64,000 bases of DNA. Origin: Daldinia sp. FL1419. Lineage: Eukaryota; Ascomycota; Sordariomycetes; Xylariales; Hypoxylaceae. A model generated the notes under the pieces. It ran no database searches. It worked only from the letters and a program-made list of their open reading frames with translations, and was not told the DNA's origin. Of the stretch, positions 31,882 through 43,893 are shown piece by piece (position 1 is the stretch's first letter; every line of letters starts with the position of its first letter). The stretch lies in NCBI GenBank assembly GCA_025201765.1, contig MU623347.1, forward strand, positions 310,001-374,000. Direction: 5' to 3'. The position numbers and the translations under genes are program-made.

Positions 31882-34800
31882 GTTGGCTTGGCGACACTAA
31901 CAAGTAGTTCTTCCGAGGCTCAGTCGTGGCTCGGGGGGACAGGGTTCGGAGAGAAGGTTAGTATGTAGCGTAGGTAAATGAGGTATTGTAGTAGTAATGG
32001 ATGGACTACGTAGTATGTAGGCACGATAGGTATTATTACGAAACCCAAGGTCTGACGCTACCGATTACTATTGGTGTTTGACGACTGAGAGTTATCGAAC
32101 TAACTTCACCTGCGAGGGATCGTCAGCCTCCTTTTTTGGCAAGTGTCAGGTTGGTCTAGGTTGACCAGATGCGAAAATGTATCTTTAACTAACGACCTAC
32201 CAAGTGGCATGGATGGATCCATTTACGGTGGACAGCAAAAAGATGATATCCTTGAATCCACTCGCCGGATGTACGCCGAAGCAGTATTTGGTGGTACAGT
32301 CTGCACATCTGGGATCCAAGACTTTTCGTTAATGCGCCTAATTAACCAATATGTACAAATTCCTGAGCGTGGGCTGAATTTGGAACAGGAAGTTAAAACT
32401 AGACCGAGCGCCTAGGATCGGGTCCTTGGCTGAACACTATTCAAGTCCACGCTGCAATCTCGTAGGGATCCTCCTACGTGGTACCTACCTATAGGTACCT
32501 AATATAATACCTAGGGCAGGTATCGTCCATACCTATCGTATTGTACAATAGGTACCTATCAGCCCATCTTACAGGCTTACCTACAGGCGCTCTCTCGTGA
32601 AGGCGTAGAGGCGTAAAAGGATGTGACCCCCCCTGGGCCCTGGGAATCATGTGTTAGCCCGTAAATGATCGCTGATGGTCGCTAGCACATAGCGTACACA
32701 TAGCAATCATAGCAATCATAGCAATCATGGACGATCTTTGCGGTACCCTGACTTGAGTCTTGACCCGTCTAACCCCCACAGCTAGACGGACAGGTTACAG
32801 CAGGGATAGATTGATAACCTTGTGAGATCTAAATCAAGTGGCCAGCCAAGTTCTAGGCTGGCAGGGCTCGGATACGGCTTTACTGTAAAAAGAAATGGAA
32901 ATCTTCCAGAGAATTCCCTGGCATCGTTTCTACAATATCCCTATCATTCAAAAATCCCCATCTCTTATCCTTCCACGGGGTCTAACCCAAGTAGGTATCG
33001 TATGCGTACATTCGTGGCTGATCGTTTAGATCGGGATTTTTGGATCGTTTGTGTTTACACTTCACGCATAAGCTTCTCTGGTACGCAATGGCGTCCCCGA
33101 AAGGACTCCGCTAGAGCCCGTTATGCATCCATTGCTACGCAAACGAGCAGCAGCTAATGAGATTCGATCATTTGACTTACATGGCGGGCGTGGCACGGGA
33201 TCAGTGAGTACCTACTACCTAGACATACATGGCTGGTATGTGTTTGGTATGTGGTGGGATGTGGTGGGACGGGTAGGATGGGCGCTTTAAGCAACTTTGC
33301 GCCGGTTGTCCAGGTCGTTTAATTGAATCGTGACGATGACGATGGTGGAGTTTGGAGTTAGTGGTAGTTAGACCTTTAGATGGACATGCATACTGCGCAA
33401 CCTTGAATCGCGAGCGCCTCTTCGGCCCTCCCCCTTGGACTTTCTTGGACTTCCCTTAACTTGCCCTTGACGGGCCTTGGACTGCAGCGCCACACTTTTT
33501 TAAACAAAAGATTTATGAGGACTGGGTTTAGCGCCGCCCCCGGTCCAATCCACAGCTGACGAGTACACTGGTTAATGTTGTAGTCACCCAAGTCACCCAA
33601 GTCACCCAGGCGGCACGAGGAAACGAGTCCGCATTTTCGAGCGCACAGATCGCCTCCGGGCTTACCTCAAGGTAGTTGGACCGCTCAGTTGGCAACGTAA
33701 CCACGCTCGAATAAGTAGTATTCCTAGTATTCTTAGTATTCCTAGCATCCCCCCAGTATCCCCTACCGAAACCCTGCGCACTTGATGGGCGCGCCATGAT
33801 CGTCAAGCGGGAAAAGAGCTGGCCGCACCAAAGGTGTTGTGGAGACGAATGTCCAACTGGCAACTGGCAACTGGTTTGTATATACACGATCCTGTTACTC
33901 ATTACCCATTTCACAAAGTTGACAAAGGCAGGCTAAGATCGGTTCGGAGTTCCCAAGGAATCGTAACGCATACATATGGCCTTCCTTTAAAAGGATCCCA
34001 TGTATTAGGCGTTGCAAGGTTATTTGTTCCAGATGAATACGATATATCTGCCGCGATCAGCCATTGCGAGGTTTTACAGTAACCCATGGGATGCAAGTAT
34101 GGATCTTGTTTCACCGAGGCTCTTTTTTGAACCCTATGGGCTCACGGTCGAAATAATGTAACCCGCGTCTCAAAGTGCAAGTATCCCGTTTTTAATCATT
34201 TTATTACTTACAAACCCATTTCGCTTGCAGGTAAGCTGAATACGGCTCGTCGAAGAAATTTAAAAACCCCCCCGGCTTCATTAATGGGGGGAGGGTGTTT
34301 AGAAAAGTCTATTGGTGTGGAACTTTGCGATAATAGTAAATTCCATGATCTCTGACTCGTAGTGTGCTTGCACCAAGTCGTGATCGGTGTTATCCATGTC
34401 GGCGACTGGCTTGTCGAGACGGAGACGCTACAATACTATGTAGATACATAGCCTTCGACAGGAATGGCGTAGCTGACCGAGCAACATGCGAGATAATTTA
34501 TCATAGTCCCACCATCCTGATATCCAGGCGTCTTAAGCAGCTAAGCAGGGCTAAAGGAAGATTCTACTTGAACAAAGCCGCTTGTGCGACGCTTTGGATA
34601 CTACCTGCGTTAGGTGTTGCTTCAACGATCCCGGATAAGCGTAGACATTGGTTGACTTGAAATCATAAATCGCAGGTAAGAACAGGTAAGAGTAATCCCG
34701 GATTGAATCCTTGAAAGGAAGATGGTTGGTCGAGGCATGTGTCGTGTTGTAACTCATAGCAAGCCGGCAGACGGCTCCGTTGACGAAGGAAATTGGGCAA

Positions 34801-35281
34801 CTTGTTTCTTCGAGACTGGGATCTTTCCTATCTGCCTGGGGCCTTGGGACCTTGGGAGCTTTTTTGGAGCCTTGGAGCTAACGGATCCGGGCATGGAGGG
34901 TTTCATTCTGTGCACTACTTACGCAGATACACTTTTCAGACAAGAGGCTAATAAGGACCACGAAATATGATGATCGGTGGCTGAGTGCACATATGTGCGT
35001 GTTATTGAAATGTGAGTCCATGTAAGCGTGAGCGTGTATATATTATTTATGTACCTGGTAATTCGAAACGACAGCTGGTTGAAAAGATGGATGGGACGTC
35101 GTACTCTACCGTGATATGTTTATGTGTTGCAACCCTGATCATACCGGCGGCAAGAAAAGGGTAGTCAGTGTCGAGGTCGTCTACCGTCGTCGAAAATCAT
35201 CATCATCATCATAGCGAAACAAATGCAACCAGCCAGCCACGGCTGATTACTCGGTACTGGCGTTACTAGTACGGGTTGTCG

Positions 35282-35323
35282 TATGCGTATTTGCGTATTT
35301 GCGCATTTGCGTACTTGCGTATT
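35282..35323 (+). repeat. TGCGTATT-type tandem array
   Basis: About five imperfect copies of a unit reading TGCGTATT/TGCGCATT/TGCGTACT, seen directly. Confidence 0.7.
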
Positions 35324-38300
35324 AGATGGGTATTGCCTAGGTGTTCAGGTGGTTGTATTGGATGCATCTGAATGTATTGGATTGACTCTTTTCTCTTTCT
35401 TACCTGGTCAACCAAGTGGAATGTCTAGGAGCCAACCTAATTACTGCAATAGTTGTATTGTAATAACTGCAATAAGTGCGGATATGAGGAGTAGTCCTGT
35501 TTAGGGCGGTAGTTAAGGTCTACTGGTCAGGGATCGGCATCTTGCCTTTGTTTTCTGTACCTAGAGTGAACCCGAAAGCCCGTGGACCGAGTGAGCGGAT
35601 TATGTGCATTGAATTGTAGTTGTTTGAGATTGAGAAATGGCATCCGTTAGTTTTATTATCCACAACGTTAAAAGTGATGGGCTGATGGGTTGATCGGTAA
35701 ACAACCTTTTTAGATCCATGAAGCTTGATTGATGCAGCTGATACTTGATACAATATCGGTACGTACCTCGGTACTCGATACTTGATACTTGCCTTCTTTC
35801 TTATTAGGTTGGTCGCTCTACCCCTTCCTAACGTGGCAGTCACTAAATCATATCGATAATACGATAGGTACCGTTTAGCATAATCGTAGGCAAAGCTACA
35901 AAATTGCCTAACACGCGAGCAGGTTCATTAGCGTGGTAACTACCTCAAGTAGTAGAAAAATGTGGAAGAGGTCGGTACGTTGTGATCCAATTAGGTATTT
36001 CGGTACGTATAAAACCTACCTAGGCACCTATGCTTTCCCCGAGAGGTTCAATTATCTTCCTCTCACAGGGGGGAGGGTTTTAGGGGAAGCTAATTCAGGA
36101 AGGCAAGGAGCATATAGGTACGTATAGAGATGACGCCGGAAAAGTACCCTACTGAGCACGGCAGGCGGGTCTAACATCTGATATTTATGTATTACCTTAC
36201 CTTACCTTACCTTAGGTACCGTACCTGCAAAGCCAATACCTTGGTACGTAGCCCAGCCCGCGGCATAACTCTTTGCTGTCATGGGCTGTCATGGGATAAA
36301 AACCCCAACAATATTAATGGCAATGGTAACGCCAATACCATGTACATACGTAAGGCACATGCATAATGTATGCGTTATGTATAATGTAATGTATGTTTTA
36401 GTTTAGGGTACGTTTGGGTATGTTTATTGGACCCTGCTGGTCTTGCCCACAGGTCGAGACAACTTTAACTCAGATCCAATCATAACTCCGAAAATAGTTC
36501 CATTTTAAGATGGGATCACAACTCAACCACCACAGGTACGATCTCGACCAAATTCAATATCAAGGCTTCGCCTAACGACAGCAGTACGTACCTACCAAGC
36601 CTACCTACACTACAAAGGTACATCCGCACCTACTATATAGCGTTACTCTATAGCGTGTGTAACTAGAGCACACTACTGAACCGCATGGATCGCTTTTCTT
36701 TTATTATTTCCCCTGTACATATACCTTCCTGTCGAAACGCGAAAAAGAACTAGCAATTGCAAGAATACGCTAAGCTAAGATTCTCGAAGAAAAAAAAATC
36801 GATGAAAGAAAAAAGAAAACCCATATGGCATTCCTCTTACGTATGTAATACGCAAGTCCAAGGCAGTACACTACTACACTACTACACTACTACGCTACTA
36901 CACTTAACTACCCTTGTGTTAAACAAGGTTACTTTTGAATATGTACAACAATATGTACGGCAATATGTACGGCCGTCATGGCCGTGCGCCAACGGGCCGC
37001 AAGGTACGTACGCACATACATACGATATTATACCATATGTACATACATGGAGACGATCAGGGTAAAGCGTCGGGTTCGAATCTGTCCCTTTGATGGCTGA
37101 GGAAAGGGAATGCCGTATTATGTATTCTCGCCTGACAGCACTATTCTATTCTTCTAGTTACGTACATTACATACAAGGATATTAAGTCGACGCCATCAAA
37201 CATCAAAGCCTCAAGTTTCTTATTTACCAAGTAACATCGGCATGCGGACAACCAGGAACAAAAAGAAAAGAAGAAGAAAAAAAACGTCCTAGCTTCTATG
37301 CTTGAAAATAAAAAGGTACTTATATTTTGTATATTCTATATACATTTTTACATGCAATAAATAACTATGCTGAGGAAACATACCAACGTGCAGACATGAG
37401 TTCGCCTCCGCGCACTCCCCACACATTCCGCCAAATCTTACCCCCCCTTTCACTCTTAATTCCGTCCTAAGAAAAGCGTTTTACGTTCTTGGCGCGGTGG
37501 CCAATTTCAAGGCCTGGAGACAAGCCAGAACTGCGGACTGCCAGGACTTACCAGGACTGCCAGAAAAGGACCATAGAGAATAAGCCAGGCAGCCAGGGCT
37601 GCTCCCTGGCCCATGCCCATGGTCCGCTTGCATGTTCCACTGGGACAGGCTAATGGTAATATGTGCCATAATAAAGCAGCTATGGAGTTGCGTAGCGGTA
37701 ATAATTACCTTGTTACCTACCCCCTCGGGTTCGGCTAACATCCAGACATCCCATATTCCTAGTGTTTTCTGGTATTCCTAGCGTAAGCTAGGCTTCACAA
37801 GCCCTCATCACCCTTCTTTCGGCAGCAACCCATTTCTTACAGGGGTATGTTTATGTAGTACACTGCAGTACGTGTATTCAATGTATCTAATGCTATCATT
37901 GATCCAATCACGTCCGCCATGTCCAGGGTTACCTTACCGATGGAACCGCCCTGGATTCGAAGAAGCATCTGCTGGATCTCACCGGAGCAGCTAACTCGCT
38001 CCTATGTAAGTTATACAATACTAGGTATGATACACAATATAAATTCCCTTCAATATATTTCCATACTCACATCCATATCTTGTATACAAATCCATAAGTA
38101 CCTCGGTATACGATTGTATATTGCGGACTTGAAGCCTTTGAATCCCTGTACGACCAATAGCTACTATGTACATTAAAGAGCCAGAAAGCCATCAATTAAC
38201 TAGCACGCCCCCTTTTGCTGTCTGACACCCCACACCCCCCTGGACACGATGTAATGAGCCTATTAGCAACGATCATCAAGCAAGGCTCGCTCTCTCGCGC

Positions 38301-39186
38301 TAGGATAAGCACACGTCCTTTTCCTTTTCCAACGCACCCTCCCGATGAATTTCGGCTCACGTTCTACAAGTTTACACACCCCCTTTCCATGTTACACACC
38401 TTCCATACACCATCCACTTTCGTTTACGCCGCAGGAGCACGGTACGGAAAAGGTAAGGCAAGGCAAATGGGGGCCAAGGGTAGGTAGTCCTGCGACAGGC
38501 GTCTAGTGCCTTTGTCCTTTTTGGACGTCGTTCAAACCGTTCCTTTGACCGCCCACCTACATAGTATGTAGTAGTTAAAATATACCTTGCAACAAGCTAC
38601 CATAGAAAAAATTTCAAAAAATTCAAAGACTGTAACCTAGTCTAGCCTACAACGCCAGCGCTGCCATCATCATCCGTCCGTCCCCGGTTATCAATACAAT
38701 GAAGGATCCCTTTTTAGACCGACTAGACCCCTGCCGGAACCATATGACGCAGGAAGAGAAAAATAATACCTACAGCTAAGTACAACTAAGCGGGAACCGT
38801 CATACAGGTGAAGCAGACACGCGCAGACACACGCACTTACATGCATACTACATACATACACATGCCAAACCAGACCATGTCTCTAGGTAGGTATTGTTTC
38901 TCGGCCCTATCGCCCCAATATAACCATCCGTATGCCATCTCACATAGCAACTGTCCCCACGCTTTTAGTTTGGTTTATCCTTTTTTAATGAGGCCCTTTG
39001 CTTTCTCATGTTACTACATTCTTGAACTTAGTAGCCTAAGTTGGCCTTTGAATAAACTCATATTTACCTGCTCATCCTCTCTATCTTGAGGTTTCTCTCG
39101 CTCACCTACGAGCTCTTCAACTGAATCTTCCTTAAACCTCCTTACATACATTCTTATACCACTATCTATACAGCACTCTCACAACC

Positions 39187-40335
39187 ATGATGCCCTCACT
39201 CTTAGGGGCTAGTATGCCTCATATGCCACCTCAGAGCTATTCGTCAGATCCCACCTTTGACGAATTATCCCGGCAACTCGCTTTCTCCGATTCTACGCGA
39301 AGGGCATCTCGTAGTTCGACTGGACAGAGAGCGCCGGGAGCTATGCGTATTGTCAAGCCAAGCAGTGCCAACAACAGCCCGCAAGCCATGATGGCACGGA
39401 GGAGGACTATGATGAACGACGGTAACCTTGCTCGGAGACGTCAACAAGCCTTGGACCATGCCGTCATGCAGCAAATGCAACAACAGCAGCAGCAGCAGCA
39501 GCAGCAAGATTGTGCAGTATATTCAACACCAGAGGACCCCATCAAGAGGAATGCCCGACCAGTCAGTTGGCATCCAACTTCACGCCTTCAGCAGCCAAAC
39601 ATGCAAATACCTATGCCACAACCAGACTTCTCACAATATATGATGCCAACACCAATGTCATATCAGCAAACTGATTTTTATTCTGGATACCAAAATCTAC
39701 CGCCAACTCCGGCAATCTATTCCGGGCAAACTTCACCTATATCTAGCATGTCACCGCTATGCCTACCATACGCAGAGTCCTCTCGAACTCAACCGACACC
39801 TACTTACATATCACATGATGCGTGGAACCCTACGCCGCAATTTATGCCTAATTATACAGTAAACTCGAGCCCCAGCGAATTAGAGCCATTCCCGTCTTTT
39901 GACGGCCAAGCCTCATTTAACTGGGACAATGGCTTTAACGCTCATGACTTCAGCTCTTGCACGGCCCCTCCAACGCCAGACGAGTTCCAGCCCGTGCAGC
40001 AACCACAACCAGTGGTTCAATCTGAGGAGTCTATACCGTATCAACCACTCGAGGAACCAGAGGAGGAAGGTGAAATATTAGTAGGCATGGGATTATATGA
40101 CCCGCCCAACAAGACGGATGAAGATCTAAGTTTAGACAACTACCGAACAACAACGTCCCAGTTATTAGACACAACCTACAGAGGACGAGGTCGTGGGTGG
40201 AAATTAGAAGAGGCCTGGGAACCTCCAGTATCAGATGATGAAGAGGGAGAGGACGAAGATAACGAAGAGGAAGAGGAAGAGGAAGAGAAGGAAAAGGGTA
40301 CAGAGGCCGCCTCAACCGAACAAAACTGGATATAA
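39187..40335 (+). CDS. Gln-rich protein with acidic C-terminus, function unknown
   Basis: Single exon of 382 residues from the ATG at 39187, preceded by a CT-rich leader with CACTCTCACAACC just before the start. The composition is low-complexity: Met/Gln-rich with ten consecutive Gln (about residues 98-107, CAG/CAA codons), then Pro/Tyr/Ser/Thr-rich. The C-terminus is strongly acidic (DDEEGEDEDNEEEEEEEEKEK). The best-ordered part is about residues 292-352: EGEILVGMGLYDPP, NYRTTTSQLLDTTYRG, GRGWKLEEAWEPP. This looks like the conserved core of an uncharacterised fungal family, but I cannot name it. PolyQ plus acidic tail suggests a nuclear or transcription-linked role, which is inference only. 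No membrane segment or signal peptide is present. Confidence 0.82.
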   Translation: MMPSLLGASMPHMPPQSYSSDPTFDELSRQLAFSDSTRRASRSSTGQRAPGAMRIVKPSSANNSPQAMMARRRTMMNDGNLARRRQQALDHAVMQQMQQQQQQQQQQDCAVYSTPEDPIKRNARPVSWHPTSRLQQPNMQIPMPQPDFSQYMMPTPMSYQQTDFYSGYQNLPPTPAIYSGQTSPISSMSPLCLPYAESSRTQPTPTYISHDAWNPTPQFMPNYTVNSSPSELEPFPSFDGQASFNWDNGFNAHDFSSCTAPPTPDEFQPVQQPQPVVQSEESIPYQPLEEPEEEGEILVGMGLYDPPNKTDEDLSLDNYRTTTSQLLDTTYRGRGRGWKLEEAWEPPVSDDEEGEDEDNEEEEEEEEKEKGTEAASTEQNWI

Positions 40336-41388
40336 ACCCAGGACAATTATCTACGACTCCATTGAGGAATGAGCAGGTGACAAAGGACTCGCTCGGAGAC
40401 CTTGAGATTCTGTGCCTCAGAGAAGGACATGCATATAATGCATAGAAGATTTGTAAAAGATACCAATAGCTGGATCAAGACTAGTGTAGATAGGAAACAC
40501 CATAGCTTTGACCACCCAAAAAAATCAAGAAAATATTTGAGAATCTCGATTCACTTTGCAAGCATAACAAGAAACCGGTGACATATCATTTGTGACGACT
40601 CGTTAGCCGCAGCAAGTGCTGTTTAATGATGGTACCTAAATCCCAAGACTGACCTCAATTAGAATTCATCACGACTCTTGAAGGGTGTAAGTGCTGTACC
40701 TAAGTATCCTTTAAAGATCTAGGTTAGGCATGTATGAAGATGGGTTCTGATAGGTCAGACTAATTTACGTTTGTCGATATGCAGGGGACTAAGCTCGGGC
40801 CATCAGTCTAAGCAGGGATCTCCAACGTTCTATTTGGGGCTCTGCGTCGAAACCGACGCTGCTGCGCGCGCATGCAGAAAGAAAAGATATAAGGTACGTA
40901 GCTACCTAGGTACCCGGCCTTCCTGCGTCCCTTTTCCCCCCTTCCTGCCAGGCTTACCCACGCCCTGGCCCGAGACGTCCCATGTGGGTTATTCCCCACT
41001 CTACCCACAAAGATCCTCAAGTAGGAGATCCATGTGGGGCGCTAACGGAGCTGTGGATCTAGCTGCCATGCAGTTATGCTTGCGTCACATGTTGCTTTAG
41101 TAGCAAGTCTAGGAGGGTTTCCATGCACGGTTGGATTTTTGTGGGTTCCTTTCTTTTTTCTTTTTTTTTTTTGTCTTCTTTTCTTTTATAACTGGTTGGG
41201 CTGGCTAGATCATAACGGCCAATTAATGAATGAAGAAACTAATCGACCGGAACTAACCATTTAGAGACAACCCGACCAAGCAATAGATTTTTCTTCTTCT
41301 TCCCCCCCTCCAGCACCTAGAAAACCTCATCGTCACGAGATAACTATCGTGGACGATCCCGGCTAAGAGTTTAGTAGTAGCAGCCCTC

Positions 41389-41413
41389 TTTTTTTTTTTT
41401 TTTTTTTTTTTTT
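41389..41413 (+). repeat. T25 homopolymer
   Basis: Twenty-five consecutive T, seen directly, 140 bases before another tract of 27 T. Confidence 0.9.
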
Positions 41414-41552
41414 CTTATCTGCATTTTTTCTTTGGTGCAACACGAACAACTGTCCAGCTAAGCAGCCCCTCGGCGTTTGCTGATTAATTACTTTTCGTGT
41501 CGTTACTTGAATACGGCAGATCCCATCGTACGGTACCACGCCAAGTAAAGCC

Positions 41553-41579
41553 TTTTTTTTTTTTTTTTTTTTTTTTTTT
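41553..41579 (+). repeat. T27 homopolymer
   Basis: Twenty-seven consecutive T, seen directly; the longest homopolymer I noticed in the window. Confidence 0.9.
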
Positions 41580-41979
41580 CATATTGGTGAAGCGTTTGCT
41601 TACTTTCAAGATGTCTTGTCCGTGCATGTTTCAAGCCTCTTATCTACGACAATACCTGTCCGGCCATGTTTACCAGATATTGATAGTTTTCCGTGTTTTA
41701 CGCAACGAGCAAGTTACGCCCCAAACTAATAAAATCCAGGCGCTTCCAGGTTTGGGGTCTACGTTTCATAGGCGGTTTTACAAGGACTAAAGAAAGTGTG
41801 CAACGGGAAGAGAGAGAAAAGGGCGCGGATGTATTGTTTCCATCATCTACCTAATTATTGAAGTTAGAAAGCAAATAACTATATAAGATCATATTCTATT
41901 ATCCTGACGAGTCCAAACTGCAGCTGCAGCTTCGGCTACGTAAACATACATTAGATACCTACCTAGCACACCGGTATAG

Positions 41980-41986
41980 TGAGTCA
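41980..41986 (+). promoter_or_regulatory. Consensus CPC1/Gcn4 site upstream of LYS9
   Basis: TGAGTCA is an exact match to the palindromic general-amino-acid-control element TGA(C/G)TCA. It lies about 340 bases upstream of the LYS9 start. Lysine biosynthesis genes are known targets of Gcn4/CPC1, so regulation by amino-acid starvation is plausible; binding itself is inference. Confidence 0.5.
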
Positions 41987-42225
41987 TGTCGGCGTAGACG
42001 TGGCTATCAAGAATGGATAGGTACCTACCTGCCTTGCCTATTTCCATACTTATTAGGTAGAATAGATAAGATGCCCAAGTACCTACCTTGGGTACCTACC
42101 TTAGGTACCTACATAGTTAAGTAGTTATCGATAAAAGCAATTACGTATGCCGTAATCGGAACCCCGCGTGCCCCTCCATCGCTGTAAATCTTTAAGCTTT
42201 AAACCGAGCGATTTCGTACTGAAAA

Positions 42226-42275
42226 TACTGGATACTAGATACTAGATGCTGGATGCTGGATGCTGGATACTGGAT
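42226..42275 (+). repeat. Imperfect heptamer array near the LYS9 start
   Basis: Consecutive units reading GGATACT, AGATACT, AGATGCT and GGATGCT, 50-100 bases upstream of the LYS9 ATG, probably in its promoter or leader. Confidence 0.65.
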
Positions 42276-42325
42276 TCAACCGTATACCAAAAGAGTCGAG
42301 CCATTGATCAGCAAAACTCAACAAG

Positions 42326-43893
42326 ATGTCATCCCAGTAAGAAACCCGAGGCTCTAATTACGCAGGACTATCTTCTCATGGATTCTACAGGAAGGTATTG
42401 ATGCTCGGAGCCGGCTTCGTAACCCTCCCTACGCTCCACATTCTGAGTGATGCTGGCATCGCGGTAACAGTCGGTATGGCAAATACAATCCTCCCGGAAG
42501 CTTTACACACCCAATTGATTTATTCAAAGCTTGCAGAACCCTCGCATCGGCTCAATCTCTATCCAAGGGAGTTAAAAACGCCACCCCCATCTCCCTCGAC
42601 GTAAACGATGATAAGGCACTCGACGCCGAAGTTGGCAAGCATGACCTCGTCATCAGCTTGATCCCTTATACCTTCCATGCTACCGTTATCAAGTCGGCTA
42701 TTCGCCAGAAGAAGCATGTCGTCACAACCAGTTACGTCTCTCCGGCGATGATGGAGTTGGATCAGCAAGCCAAGGATGCTGGCATCACAGTCATGAACGA
42801 GATTGGTCTAGGTATGTTCCCCCCTCGAAATTAACTTCCCGTGTCTGCTACAAATCGACTAACTGTTTTATAGATCCCGGTATTGATCACTTATGTAAGA
42901 ATCCTTGTAGAGTGTAAACCGAGTATGCGTTACTAATCCCCTCAAGACGCCGTCAAGACAATTGAGGAAGTACACAAGGCCGGGGGCAAGATTCTGACCT
43001 TCTTGTCCTACTGTGGCGGCTTGCCGGCTCCCGAAGATTCGGACAACCCTCTAGGTTACAAGTTCAGCTGGTCCTCCCGTGGAGTTCTCCTGGCCTTGAG
43101 AAACGCGGCCAGGTACTGGAAGGACGGAAAGGTGGTGGACGTTGCATCCAAGGACCTGATGGGCACGGCGAAGCCGTATTTCATCTACCCCGGTTACGCG
43201 TTCGTTGCTTATCCGAACCGAGACTCGACTCCCTACAAGGAGAGGTACAATATCCCAGAGGCACAGACCATCGTTCGCGGCACTCTCAGATACCAGGGCT
43301 TCCCCGAGTTCATCCGAGTGTTGGTCGATATCGGATTCCTAGATGACACCGAGCAGGACTTCCTGAAACAACCCATCACCTGGAAAGAGGCTACACAACA
43401 GATCCTAGGCGCCTCCGCAAGCAGCCAAAGTGATCTCGAGTCTACGATCGCATCCAAGGCCACTTTCGACTCGCCAGAGGACAAGACAAGAATCCTTAGC
43501 GGCCTACGATGGATTGGCATCTTCTCGGACGAGAAGATTACCCCGCGAGGTAACCCATTAGATACTCTATGTGCAACCTTAGAAAAGAAGATGCAATACG
43601 AGGAGGGCGAGCGAGACTTCGTTATGCTACAGCACAAGTTCGAGATCGAGAACAAGGACGGTAGCCGGGAAGTTAAGACATCAACCTTGTGCGAGTACGG
43701 TGACCCTAAGGGCTACTCCGCCATGGCCAAATTGGTGGGTGTTCCGTGCGGTGTGGCAGTCAAGCAAGTGCTAGACGGTACAATCTCGGAGAGAGGTATC
43801 CTTGCCCCGATGAACTCTAGGATCAACGACCCCTTAATGAAGGAGCTAAAGGAGAAGTATGGCATCTTCCTAAAAGAGAAGACCATACTATGA
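42326..43893 (+). CDS. LYS9: Saccharopine dehydrogenase (NADP+, L-glutamate-forming), saccharopine reductase
   Basis: Five exons: 42326-42336, 42391-42473, 42530-42811, 42874-42894 (21 nt) and 42947-43893, giving 447 residues. The introns have GT/AG ends; the last has a perfect TACTAAT branch. The enzyme makes saccharopine from alpha-aminoadipate semialdehyde and glutamate with NADPH, the penultimate step of fungal lysine synthesis. The N-terminal Rossmann motif LGAGFV follows MSSQKVLM, then ACRTLASAQ, HDLVISLIPYTFHATVIK, NEIGLDPGIDHLYAVK, SYCGGLPAPED, NPLGYKFSWSSRG and ERYNIPEAQTIVRGTLRYQG; these are the expected order and spacing. Length is normal for the family (about 450). The first exon codes only MSSQ (last codon split), so predictions starting at a later Met would be truncated. 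A TGAGTCA element upstream fits cross-pathway control. Confidence 0.96.

Larger units (their letters stand above)
28811..39186. other. 10.4-kb gene-poor, repeat-rich region
   Basis: I find no supportable gene on either strand: open stretches are short and have no recognisable motifs. The DNA carries many short tandem arrays: TAGGTAGGTAGG (about 29325-29340), AGCAATCAT units (about 32700-32728), GTCACCCAA units (about 33581-33608), TATTCCTAG units (33718-33750), TGCGTATT units (35282-35323), ACCTT units (36193-36214), CTACTACA units (about 36870-36905) and CAATATGTACGG units (about 36948-36975). It also has a T24 tract (31858-31881) and many TAGGTACC/TACCTAGG words (e.g. 32480-32570). It may be regulatory, contain unrecognised non-coding RNA or hold old element remains; nothing decides this from sequence alone. 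Confidence 0.5.
40336..42325. other. Intergenic spacer and LYS9 promoter
   Basis: About 2 kb. It contains two long T tracts (41389-41413 and 41553-41579), TACCTAGGTA at 40903-40912, a dense set of TACCTACC/GGTACCTA words at 42020-42112, and a run of imperfect GGATACT/GGATGCT heptamers (about 42226-42275) just upstream of LYS9. No gene is supported. Confidence 0.55.

Noticed and set aside
34262..34302. C-run and G-run facing each other, a possible terminator-like hairpin
   Set aside because: Pairing is imperfect and no transcript end is known there; a rho-independent terminator is not relevant to nuclear fungal genes.
37060..37090. GGGTTCGAATC, a tRNA B-box-like word
   Set aside because: The flanking bases do not form a T-stem and no acceptor or D-arm pairs nearby.
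43233..43655. 140-codon minus-strand open stretch inside LYS9
   Set aside because: A shadow of the conserved LYS9 exon 5 on the other strand.
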